From: Planoprotostelium fungivorum
Taxonomy: Eukaryota > Evosea > Variosea > Cavosteliida > Cavosteliaceae
Direction: 5' to 3'
Assembly: GCA_003024175.1 (NCBI GenBank)
Contig: MDYQ01000325.1
Span: forward strand, 1-22,033
DNA length: 22,033 bases
Notes under the pieces: generated by a model
What the model was told of the DNA's origin: nothing
The model's database searches: none
The model's input: the letters and a program-made list of their open reading frames with translations, nothing else
Program-made: the position numbers and the translations under genes
In this document: positions 9,001 through 18,144 of the stretch, piece by piece
How the letters are laid out: each line of letters begins with the position of its first letter
Position numbering within the stretch: position 1 is the stretch's first letter

Positions 9001-10707
9001 GCATTCTCTTGTCCGGTGACGTGTCTCTGGTAGTTGGGATTCAGCTCGAAAGTCAGATTGGAGCAGGGAGTCTTCAAAATGTCCTTCAGCTCTGTCGTGA
9101 GCTCCACCAGACTCGAATAGATTCTCGGCTTTCCATCGAACTTGTAACCGTTGGGTACCGTCTCCAATAGCCCGTGCTTGACTGGAAATGTCAGTGGAAT
9201 CTACAGAGTGGGTTACCTGTCTTGTTGTTGACGTAGGATATGGCCAGACAGCCGGGTGTTGTACTGAAACGTACAAGGTAAGTGCCGTTGTCTGAATTGG
9301 CGAGCATCTCATCGGCTGTGAAGAGATGAGAGGGAGGACGATAGGACGTTCACCTTCGGCAGATGTCAGATCACCGTGGAACCAACTGAGTCGAGATAAA
9401 TCAGAGCGCAGTGTGAACTTGAGCAGGTAGTTGTAAAAGTCCACCACCTGATGAAAAAGAGTGAGTACAAAAGATGAGATGAGATGAGATGAGAAAAAGA
9501 GAATATAAGAAGAGAAGATAATACAAGATCAGAAGAGAAGAGAAAATGAGATGAAAAGAGAAGAAGACCTCATAGAGAGAAGCGAAGAGTCTTCCTCTAG
9601 CATTCCTCTGGTAAGCTTCCTCGATCTTGAAACCAGAAGGAGGAGCACATGCGATGAGGGTGTGTGTGATCTTCGGTTTCGCCTCTCCCTCGACGTAACC
9701 TACGATATCAACAGAGTCATCCACAGTCAACTCACCTATGGCAAAGGATCCCGGCTTGGACTTTGAGAAACGGATCAAGAAGGTACCGCATGGTTGCTTC
9801 TCTAACAGCTTCTCCGTCTCTGCTGAAGAGAGAAATCCGTGAAACCATTCTGCGTTCAAGATGCCCTCGACCTGTTCAAATGTTCATTCTCTTCGATGAC
9901 AATTGACTTTGTCATGTGGGAGGGTGGATGAGATGATGCCCTCACCTTCTCCAGACAGTTCTTTAGTGGACCGAAACCGTTGAGGAAATCGGAGAATCTG
10001 TACATGCTGAGGAAGCCAGTGTTGCTGTTGTCTAAGATGTATTGCAGGTGTCCCGATGATGTGGCATCTAAGGGTAGAGTCTGTTTCAAGGCGGTGATGA
10101 AACGATCCCAGCTGATGATGAAGGCCTGGAATCATTCAACGATTACCCGCCAAAGACTTGTCTCACCTGCTCAAAGTTGTTTTCCCAGAACACTCTCGCA
10201 TCGTCATCTCTGAAGCACTGAGTCAGTTTGTCCAGTTCGGATGTGTATGGAGGGCTGTCTTTCGTCTTCTTCGTTGTCACATTCTTCTTGGCACTCTTGC
10301 ATTTCGAAAGCAGCTCGATGTAAATGTCGGTGGCTTCCTTGTAGATCTGTGTGTTAATGTGGTCCAGTCTCTTCCTGACACGATTGCTGGTGAAGAAACG
10401 AAGGAATCTAAGAGATTTAATACGTCAGAATCGAAAGGAGGATAGGTTTCACTCACTTTCCGATGGTGACGAGCTCCTCTAAAAACTCAGAGTACTCGAC
10501 CATAACGATTTCCAGCTGTTTCGCTTCGTTCGTGACCGAGGGACGGAAAGCACTCTTGGTGTTCAAGTAATCTGATAGCACGGATATCATAAACTTGATA
10601 GTGGTGGTGAACTCGGCTACATCTACAGTTGCTTTCTTGGAATCCAAGATAGACAGAACCTTTTCGGCTCTCTGCTTAGCGTTCACTAATCGTTTCTTAG
10701 AGGACAT
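6019..10707 (-). CDS. Cbl-like TKB head + second SH2 domain + poly-[SG]NYGxLP tail; 25 exons, ~1081 aa
   Basis: Phosphotyrosine adaptor. Residues ~1-150 form a helical region. About 160-225 resemble the EF-hand of the Cbl tyrosine-kinase-binding domain (WDRFITALKQ, YILDNSNTGFLS, FLNGFGPLKNC). About 232-310 are SH2-1 (WFHGFLSSAE, GTFLIRFS with the phosphotyrosine-binding Arg, PGSFAIGYV as in Cbl). About 333-430 are SH2-2 (SWFHGDLTSAE, GTYLVRFSTTPG). The tail (~440-1081) is Pro/Ser/Ala-rich and holds 16 [SG]NYG[TSAE]LP motifs plus degenerate ones (YANLP, NYGNLS, SYGTV), ending in a charged KEREKEREK helix. I see no RING or kinase domain. All 25 exons join in frame: 10457-10707, 10167-10407, 9946-10125, 9736-9871, 9569-9699, 9354-9447, 9217-9315, 8994-9181, 8741-8899, 8535-8701, 8442-8485, 8347-8396, 8243-8305, 8065-8130, 7848-8024, 7518-7565, 7425-7478, 7335-7388, 7232-7297, 6976-7194, 6747-6938, 6572-6709, 6356-6530, 6208-6314, 6019-6165. 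Confidence 0.88.
7598..7840. repeat. 243-nt uninterrupted homopurine tract inside an intron
   Basis: Every base on the plus strand is A or G. The 5' half is about seven copies of a 15-mer (gagaagagagagaaa); the rest is GAGGAGAAA-type degenerate units. It lies in the 282-nt intron 7566-7847 of the SH2 gene, so in the transcript it is an extreme polypyrimidine tract in front of the acceptor. Confidence 0.95.
8156..8233. repeat. 31-bp minisatellite (2.5 copies) in an intron of the SH2 gene
   Basis: Two perfect copies of a 31-bp unit starting tagatgcagagtagatgtct (8156-8186 and 8187-8217) are followed by a 16-bp partial copy. All lie within the intron 8131-8242. No coding role is seen. Confidence 0.9.
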
Positions 10708-11250
10708 CTTGCTCCTGCAACCAAGATGATGATGATCCGAGTGCTACCCGAGTGAGACAAGGAGAATTTCCATTTGACAGATTTTCTATATCAAGCCAAC
10801 GAATATGGTTTCTCTTTCTTTGCGGAGCTCAACTGACGAACCTTCAATGCTCGTCAGGCCCTCGCTCTCTCATCCTCTCTTACCCCTATTCATCATCGAA
10901 CAGCACCATCGCCACTGCAATCAAGTGTTCCTCAATGTCTCTCATGAGATCTTCACAAACACAAGTCACCCTAGAAAAGCTGCACTCTTCAATTCGTGGA
11001 GGTATATGGCCACAGAGGGTGAGAGTGGAATGTGTGACGATATTGCAAGTAAATGCTCTCAAATATTGCGCTGCAACGTACACTGCCTCTTTAGGCGAAA
11101 ATAACTGTGAGGCGAATAGATTCGCATTCGCAGATTTCATCCCGACCGGTTGGCGGCGGAGAAGAAAGAACATCGCAGAGGTCGAGAGCATCCAGGGCCT
11201 GAACTGATCGATCGGGTGGAAGAGAGCGGCCATAGACTTTCAGATACAAT
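10708..11250. other. Intergenic region between divergent SH2 gene and Rab1
   Basis: This 543-bp stretch separates two divergent start codons and should hold both promoters. A TATA-like run (ttttctatatcaa) lies near 10783-10795. It also contains long overlapping open frames on both strands, including a 115-codon minus-strand frame at 10883-11233, but none shows a recognisable domain or splice pattern, and that frame's ATG would sit only 17 bp from the Rab1 ATG. I do not call a gene here. Confidence 0.5.
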
Positions 11251-12073
<823 letters not shown>

Positions 12074-12086
12074 CCACTCTGCCACA

Positions 12087-12099
12087 CATAAACTTTATT
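12087..12099. terminator. Back-to-back poly(A) signals between Rab1 and KICS2
   Basis: On the plus strand CATAAA (12087-12092) follows the Rab1 stop by 13 bp. On the minus strand AATAAA (12099-12094) follows the KICS2 stop by 2 bp. The two signals almost abut within the 28-bp gap between stop codons. Confidence 0.5.
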
Positions 12100-12101
12100 C
12101 G

Positions 12102-13930
12102 TCACAACTTTATGCTGTCGTACAGTTTCCCCATTCTCAACAAATGACACAGACTCCCAAACTCTCTGAAGGTTCCCTCTCCCTCCTTCTTCTTGTAGAT
12201 GGCCACCAGGTACATCAAGGCCTCCACCTTCCCCACCATGTACGTGTATTCCACCTTACGGTCGTAGAACTGCGTCGCCTCTCCGTTGTCCAACGACTCA
12301 CGGTTCTCAAAGACAATGTTGATGACGTTCGGCCAGTGCCCCAGCACCGCTTTCTGTCTCCCTTCAGTCTCATCTACGCAACCTCCCACCTTGGGCTGCG
12401 TGAACACGGCCACCCACGATTTGATGCCCCTCAGCTTGTTGTCTTCAAAGTCGTAGAGGGGAGGGTAACACTCGTACGTCACCCCTTCAAAGTGGTGGGG
12501 CAGCCTGTCGAGAAATCAGTTGTGGGACGTCTCCCCTTTTACCTTTCGGATTCGATCATGATGGACACGCTGAACGCTTCAGTTCGTGACGAGAAGGTGT
12601 CCACCCTGTGTGTGTTTATCCTCTATAACCATTGTACCTCGTTCGATGTGATGTCTATTTCATTCAATATAATGTCTATTTCATTCAATATAATGTTCAT
12701 GATGCGGATAGAACGAATTGCACACTGTTGAACGAAATTGAAATCGGATTTGGGTAGTTGGGAGACGAGCTGCCTGGGCTCTGGATTGGAGGCTTCTCCC
12801 GATGAGTCTGTGGCAGTCAAGGGAAATCTTCCTATGCCCCCCATTCCCTCCAAGAAATAGAGACTGGGTCAACGTCATTCAAACACACACACTGCGTCAC
12901 ACCTCGATTTAGATAAGACGGCGGAATAGAAGAGGTGAAGCCACTGGTAGGAGAACCTAGACGGCTGCTTCTGTTGATTTGTCCCTTGCGCTTCCTGTTT
13001 CTGGTTCACTCTCGTCCTTGACTCTCATCTCACTTGCTGTAGGGCGACCTTCCATTCGTCTAATATGCTCTTGCTCTTGTATAAATAAACCAGCGACTCT
13101 TTCATCTGTAGATTCTGAACCTGTTATCATTCATTCTTCATGGGCCTGCATCATCTCACGTTGATCTGAGCCGTGATGAGCTGGGTCAGAAGAGATATCT
13201 CCGTTCTATTCATTCATTCAACGAGAAGCATTTGATTCAACCTCACGTTAGGTGCTTCTTTGCTGTGTGAACTAAATGATGATCCGTGGAAGTAATATCG
13301 ACGGACAACTGCTCAGTTCAGTTTGTTTCGCATCTAGAGAGTTACCTTGTTTAATTCGACCAGAAAGTTTTCATAATGAGGTAACCCCTTGCCCGAATTA
13401 TTTAAATTTCGATAACTGAGAGGATGAGTCTGGTGATGGTTGGAGTGATACTCACATGAAGAACAAACTTCTTTTCGTCAGAAACCAGCTGTGGACACCG
13501 TAGATGATGTTCTCCAGATTCGCTTGCTGTTGAGCAGCTTTCAACTGTCTTGAGGCCGTTGGACTAGTCTTCGACACGGAGAACTAACATCACGATCAAT
13601 CCAACATCTGCGGAGAGCAACACCTCTATAAAATCTTTATGGGTCCAGAGGGACTTGACGACCGCCATGATCTTCCCAAAATCGGCCAGGGCATCTTGAT
13701 ACATTGATGGTGTTCGAAAATCCTGCAATCATCAGTTGAGACGATAGATGTTATCAAAATCACACCTTGATCGCTCTTTGCATTGCCGTTTCGAGCTCTA
13801 AAAACTTTTCTGTTAGCCTTTGAGGCTTATCCTGCTCATCTCGCAGAGTTCTGGCTACATTATCTAGTTTGTGAGCGACGAAACTGAAACTTTTTGTCGC
13901 TTCTTCCTTTTCCTCCTCCCAATAGATCAT
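12102..13930 (-). CDS. KICS2: KICSTOR subunit 2 homologue (C12orf66/KICS2), 11 exons, 452 aa
   Basis: KICSTOR tethers GATOR1 to lysosomes and is needed for TORC1 inhibition under nutrient starvation in animals. The C-terminal block GHWPNVINIVFENRESLDN...FYDRKVEYTY matches human KICS2 HWPNVIMI..FYDDKVQSTYF. TEISLLTQLITAQ...LYKSKSILDEW matches its LEVDVLCHLLKAQ...LHSAHTKLQTW. FSYQWLHLFYSAVLSKS and EAFSVSIMIESE also align, followed by the shared KLYDSIKL-type end. Exons: 13766-13930, 13624-13722, 13456-13583, 13346-13415, 13247-13308, 13160-13205, 13034-13120, 12903-13000, 12726-12863, 12543-12605, 12102-12504, all in frame. Length is close to the human 445. The 120-nt intron 12606-12725 holds a 21-bp tandem duplication. 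The N-terminal exons are less conserved, and the start at 13930 is simply the first ATG in the open frame. Confidence 0.85.
12654..12695. repeat. 21-bp tandem duplication in a KICS2 intron
   Basis: Two perfect copies of a 21-bp AT-rich unit (tctatttcattcaatataat plus g) sit inside the intron 12606-12725. It appears to have lengthened this intron relative to its ~40-nt neighbours. Confidence 0.85.
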
Positions 13931-14292
13931 TTGTGATTGTATGATCCGCCAGCTGGCGGATTTATCTACAACTCTCCACACACTACTCGGACATGATCAT
14001 CAAGAGAAGCCCTTCAGATAGGTCTGTGTCAAATTGAATTGGACTGTAGTATCCGATTTTTACAACTTGGTCCAGCCCACGACGAAGAGTTTGCGGTGAT
14101 GCACGCGCACGATGAATCATTCTGACCCTCCACCAGGACTTCACGAGAAGTGACGAGAAAGAGAAGACCTGTAAAAGAACACGCAAAGAGACCTACCGAA
14201 GACATTCCAATCAGCGTCATCATGTCTAACGCAGGATAGGACCGGTCTGAGAGCGGGAATATGTTCAACGATATGGTTGGATGTGGAGATGA
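13931..14292. other. Unassigned stretch upstream of KICS2
   Basis: This stretch is divergent to KICS2 and probably includes its promoter. Open fragments exist on both strands (minus 13983-14186 and 14029-14268; plus from 13993 MIIKRSPSD), but I could not join them into a gene with sensible splice sites and I recognise no domain. Confidence 0.4.
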
Positions 14293-14740
14293 TGCCGCTC
14301 CCTCCGTCGCGAGTCACCCATCGATACACAGGTAAAAATTGACGACGGTGAGAAGATTGTTCATGTGTTGACACTTCTGGTGGAAGGCAATGATGTGGTT
14401 TGTGTCGCAAGATGGCGCGATGTCGGGTATTCAGAAGAAAAGGTAAGAGCAATCCGAATAATTTTTGGCCAGAAACACAACCATTCTACATGATGATGAC
14501 AACAACTGCAGTGCCCGAATCGTTGTATGAACGATCTGGACCTGAACACAGTTTGAGTAGTTTTTCCTGTTTTCAATCACATCTCGTCTGCCCAACGATA
14601 CTATCATTGAACTAGACGAACTGTTCGTCGATCGAGACCTTAGAATCTGCAAGCAGTGTGATATGACTATTTATCATCAGAGAGCTTCATCGAGGTCTCA
14701 GGGACCAAAGGTCTCGTCTAAAACCTCCAACTCTACGTGA
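14293..14740 (+). CDS. Candidate split gene of unknown function (exon fragments)
   Basis: Two plus-strand segments look protein-like. Frame 14293-14442 reads ...KIDDGEKIVHVLTLLVEGND then VVCVARWRDVGYSEEK and ends at a good donor (AAG|gtaaga, 14443). A downstream frame reads SRLPNDTIIELDELFVDRDL then RICKQCDMTIYHQR and ends at TGA 14738-14740. The order (RW.., ELF.., C) is loosely reminiscent of a BAH domain, and CKQC could be part of a zinc knuckle, but this is weak. I could not find a splice path that joins the two in one frame, nor a convincing start, so the gene may be degraded or the model incomplete. It would be transcribed divergently from KICS2. Confidence 0.25.
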
Positions 14741-14820
14741 TGTGCAGATTTGAGTGTGAGAGATGAAGAGGGTGGGCCAGACATTATTCTCTCTTCGTGC
14801 CTCATATCACCTCTTCATCG

Positions 14821-15841
14821 TCAACTCCATTCATCAATCTGATGGCATATTGATCGTCTGCTGATGGATACACGTGGATCGGCCAGAAGCAGCAGCATTG
14901 TCCTGACGTGGCCTCGAGATGATGCCCCCTTGACGGCCGCCTGGTCTTGTGCTGATGGATCTACACGTGGATCGGCCAGAAGCAACTGCACTGTCTTGTC
15001 ATGGCCTCGAAGTGATGCTTCCTTGATGGCCTTCTGGTCTTGTGCTGATGGATCCACGCGAGGATCGGACAAGAGAAGTCTGACCATCTCATGCTTGCCG
15101 CTGAATGATGCGCTGATGATAGCCTCGTTATCTTCTGTAGACGGATCGACAAGAGGGTACATTAAGAGCAGCCTAGCTAAGTCACAATGACCCCCCGACG
15201 CTGCATTGACGATGGCCTTGTTGTCTCGTGCTGATGGATCCACACGAGGGTCGTCCAAGAGATGCATGACGAGGTCACAATTGCCCCTCGACGCTGCATT
15301 GATGATGGCTTCGTTGTCTTTTGCTGATGGATCCACGCGAGGATCGGCCATCAGTAATCGCACCATCTGATTTCCAGAATGCATCGTTGCGTTTCTGATG
15401 GCCAGGTTATTCCATGCTGATGGATCCACACGAGGATCGGCCAAGAGAAACTTGACCATTTGGTAGTCGTTACAATAGACAGCTTGTCCGATGAGATAGT
15501 TGTCGTACGTCGTTGGATCCAGCTTACCGCGAGACAAGAGGTAACGGACAGATCTCATCTTGTGCTTTGTCGCTGCCAGATAGAGGTCGTAGTCAGTCAG
15601 CCAGTCCGTGAGACCGTCCACTATAGAAGGTGAGGGGGTGTGGTAGACAAGCAGTCTCACTGAGGTCTTTCCACAACTTGCAGGTGCTGCGAAGGATGGC
15701 GAATCGTCTCCTCCTTGTGTTGTGAGAGTGGGGGCAACGAACAGTTTTCCAATTCGTAGTGCAATCCTCGACACCTTCATTCAGCACAAGTTGTAAGATG
15801 ACTCTCGTAATATCGTGACTGGAGAGGATTCCGTCCGTCAT
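14821..15841 (-). CDS. F-box-like protein with eight 31-residue ankyrin repeats, 2 exons, 326 aa
   Basis: Exon 1 (15661-15841) encodes an F-box-like start: ILSSHDITRVILQLVLNEG, then after a polar insert RRRFAILRSTCKLWKDL, fitting the LxxxI...L..vCk.W pattern; such proteins are usually SCF substrate adaptors. Exon 2 (14821-15620) encodes eight near-identical 31-residue ankyrin-type repeats with core DNEAIINAASRG...RLLLADPRVDPSA, ending SICHQIDEWS. The 40-nt intron 15621-15660 (gtgag...tatag) keeps the frame. An alternative, a 61-nt intron (gtgtcg...acaag) inside exon 1 joining to the other open frame, is also possible and would remove the F-box C-half. Ankyrin repeats of this DPRVDPSA type are, from memory, common in free-living amoebae. 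Target proteins are unknown. Confidence 0.75.
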
Positions 15842-15875
15842 CTGTTGGCGATGGAAAGAAGATGTGCGTTCGCGA
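15778..15875. repeat. Direct repeat copy A (98 bp), 5' end of the F-box/ankyrin gene
   Basis: This segment is identical to 16099-16196 except for one base (ccgtccgtc versus ccgcccgtc), that is 97 of 98. It spans the start codon region and first 21 codons of the F-box/ankyrin gene plus upstream sequence. Confidence 0.95.
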
Positions 15876-16098
15876 GATGATGCGACAATAAAATACAGGT
15901 GTAGACATACCTGTCACACGACATGGGTTCTCATCTCTCCTCTTTCCTCATAGTCTTTCCTCATAGTCTTTCCTCTCTAACCATAAGAAGACGACAAACC
16001 GAGCTTCTCCCGTTTTATTCTCTCTTCCTCTCCGTTGGAACCAACTTTAGACTCTTTGGCTGCGTCGTCACCGTGGCTTCTATTCTCAATTGGGCCCA
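15876..16098. other. Spacer between the two 98-bp repeats
   Basis: This 223-bp spacer contains a short tandem duplication (tcatagtctttcc twice, near 15948-15973) and a 64-codon plus-strand open frame (15923-16117) with no recognisable features that runs into the repeat; the frame is probably fortuitous. Confidence 0.4.
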
Positions 16099-16252
16099 CA
16101 TTCAGCACAAGTTGTAAGATGACTCTCGTAATATCGTGACTGGAGAGGATTCCGCCCGTCATCTGTTGGCGATGGAAAGAAGATGTGCGTTCGCGATCAT
16201 CGTGGTCTGCTGTGTCGGTGGCAGCATCCTCATTCTCATTCTCTGTCCCCAT
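16099..16252 (-). pseudogene. Duplicated 5' exon of the F-box/ankyrin gene (repeat copy B at 16099-16196)
   Basis: On the minus strand an ATG at 16252 opens a frame that runs MGTENENEDAATDTADHDDR, then enters the duplicated 98 bp (SSFHRQQMTGGILSSHDITR) and leaves it at LQLVLNVG to continue to a stop near 15977. No ankyrin repeats follow directly. It is either a relic of the duplication or an alternative first exon: a GT (gtgggc) sits right after LQLVLN and could splice to the intact gene downstream on the same strand. Confidence 0.5.
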
Positions 16253-16825
16253 TTATCTCCGCATCCACCGACACAGGAGGGTGAGATTGAACGTTCGATC
16301 TGCATGATATATTGACCGTATGCGGTAAGAAGTTGAACTGATGACCGTGGTGAACACCAATGGAATAGTATTCGATGAGAAGATAGCAGACAAAGGGCGT
16401 GGAGAAGTGTAGAGGGGTACGTACAAGGAGATAACGAGTGTGGCGATCAAAAGACTGCAGAACGTGGACGTTGTTGAGAGATGGACGTGCTGAAGGTGAG
16501 AGGATGTTTTCTTGTTTAGATTTCGAATACGATGTATGTTTCAAGCCAAATATGAAATGTAAACAGCGTCTGTGCTATACAGACCTCCATATGTGTTGCC
16601 TACGATCGATTTTGTGGTAGTTAAGTGCTCCTTCTGGCCAGTTTGCATGATTATGATGTTGTGATGTTGTGCACCGTGAAACAAGAGGACTCATGTGAGT
16701 GTCACGGACAGAATTGTTGGCCAATAGCCACATGAGAAGAAGTTGAGCGAGATCAAGCCATGAAATCGATCTAGACGGTCTAACGTGTGCAGACATTTTG
16801 GAAGAAGGGAAGACGGGGACCTTAC
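16253..16825. other. Unresolved region with hydrophobic open fragments
   Basis: Minus-strand fragments have membrane-like character, for example CSLLIATLVISLYVPLY near 16420-16460 and ISWLDLAQLLLMWLLANN near 16720-16770. I could not place them in one spliced frame. They may be downstream exons of the membrane gene at 16826-17071. Confidence 0.3.
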
Positions 16826-17071
16826 GGCGGAGACGGCATCACACCATTGCAAACCTGGGCTTTCCAGACCGGTATTCAGAACCGTCACATGCATGATGTC
16901 CACTGTCGCTTAGGTGAGGGGAAATAATTGGTATTCACATAAATTGGACCGGGCGCTCAGGGGATGATGTAGCGGGAAGATACTCATGAGGACGATGCCA
17001 GCCACAGCAAGGAACCAGAGGAAGAAGAAGATAGTCAGATTGAGCAGCCTAAACTGCCAAATGAGCGCCAT
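16826..17071 (-). CDS. Candidate membrane protein exons (hypothetical)
   Basis: Exon 16939-17071 starts at an ATG and reads MALIWQFRLLNLTIFFFLWF, then LAVAGIVLMSIFPLHHPLSA, a strong transmembrane segment. A 36-nt intron 16903-16938 (gtgaat...cgacag) joins in frame to 16826-16902 (DIMHVTVLNTGLESPGLQWC then DAVSA), which ends at a good donor (gtaag, 16825). The open frame extends upstream of the ATG to a possible acceptor (gttgtacag), so the gene may begin further up, where another hydrophobic minus-strand frame lies at 17300-17560. If the next acceptor is 16780, a stop follows two codons later. Function unknown; a multi-pass receptor or transporter is only a guess. Confidence 0.35.
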
Positions 17072-17137
17072 CTCAACGCATTCAAAGAGAGAAAGTATAT
17101 TCTGATACTGTACAACACAGTGGAGGATGATCTGCAC

Positions 17138-17836
17138 CGAGAATTCATTATAATATCACGTACACCTATAGATCTGTGTACGAAATTTCATGGAAAATGG
17201 ACCGCCTATAGTGGAGATCTGAATATCGTATTCCATTTTTGATACGTATTCCACTTTGAAAACGTTTTTGTTGCAAAATACGTGTTCCTTTCAACAAATG
17301 AAAACGTTGCTCGTCCACCCACTCTCAACTGCTGAGTGTGGAAACGATGTTATCCATGTGAGTGATAGTAACACGAGAGGGGAGAGATAATGAAGATAGA
17401 GCAGAGGAAGAGGAGTGACCGGAGGACTGTCATACATCTCGTCCATGGGCATGTTCCACACTCTCGTCGTACCAAAGAAGGTAAATACCACAACAACCAT
17501 ATAACGTAGCGTGATTCCACTGTATTGAATGTCCAGTAATTTACTGTCCTGGACTCTTCTGGTGCACACCTGTCTGTGTGTAACGCAAGATCTGGTGCGG
17601 AGGAGGCAGGAATGCTCATTTCGAAAACTTGTGCTAATACGCGGACATACGGGCACGTTATATGATTCTTGCGCCCTCTTGTTTAGACTTAGTAGAAGAG
17701 AGCTGAATACGAGATCTTTGTCATGGAAGGAGAGGCGATGGATGTGAAGATAAAAGGACTCTCTTGCATCGTACAACACCCTACGTGGATCGAGAGAATG
17801 AATTACACATGGTGAGATCGTAATTTCAATTGACAG
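17138..17836. other. Unassigned region upstream of the kinase fragment
   Basis: 17150-17290 is AT-rich with a short direct repeat (cgtattccattttt / cgtattccactttg) and looks intergenic. 17300-17800 contains a minus-strand frame that is open for 263 codons overall, hydrophobic in its last third (RYMVVVVFTFFG, PLLYLHYLSPLVLL), part of which may be coding. On the plus strand a fragment MDVKIKGLSCIVQH near 17740 recalls a kinase DFG region without the DFG. Confidence 0.3.
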
Positions 17837-18042
17837 TCGACTACAGAGTACAGGCACCAGAAATTGCGCGAGAGAAGCGATACAACGGCAGCGAGCACAT
17901 CTACAGTATAGGTGTGCTGCTGTGGACGATGTACACAGACAATCATCACTTGTACAACGCAGAAATAAACGACAAGGGCATCTATTTCGTGATAGAAGCC
18001 ATGATGCCCGGACACAAGAGGCAAGAGACCGAGCCTGAATGA
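17837..18042 (+). pseudogene. Fragment of a protein kinase C-lobe
   Basis: After an acceptor-like cag at 17836 the frame reads VDYRVQAPEIAREKRYNGSE, then HIYSIGVLLWTMYTD, matching kinase subdomains VIII-IX (APE motif; D.YSFGVLLWEM.T of TKL and tyrosine kinases, here with H for the conserved D). The frame stops at 18040-18042 after EAMMPGHKRQETEPE, too early for a full C-lobe. No catalytic loop (HRDLKxxN) or DFG is visible upstream. I interpret it as a remnant of a kinase gene; it could be one exon of a split pseudokinase whose other exons I failed to recognise. Confidence 0.5.
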
Positions 18043-18144
18043 GCTGAACGACAAGGTGAAGCCGCAGATCGCCTACGAGCACAGACAGCTGGATGCAGAA
18101 TGAAAGTGTATTCCTCGTCTATTTTCTAATCCCATCACGTATCT

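Noticed and set aside
10883-11233. Minus-strand 115-codon open frame between the SH2 gene and Rab1
   Set aside because: No recognisable domain, competing open frames on the other strand, and its ATG would be 17 bp from the Rab1 ATG; probably chance in the promoter region.
14850-15500. Regularly spaced ~93-bp repeats as a CRISPR-like or satellite array
   Set aside because: The spacing equals 31 codons and the repeats translate as ankyrin units throughout.
17288-18082. Minus-strand 263-codon open frame taken as one protein
   Set aside because: Its first third is antisense to the kinase fragment and has an unlikely Cys/Arg/Leu composition; only the hydrophobic last third might be coding.
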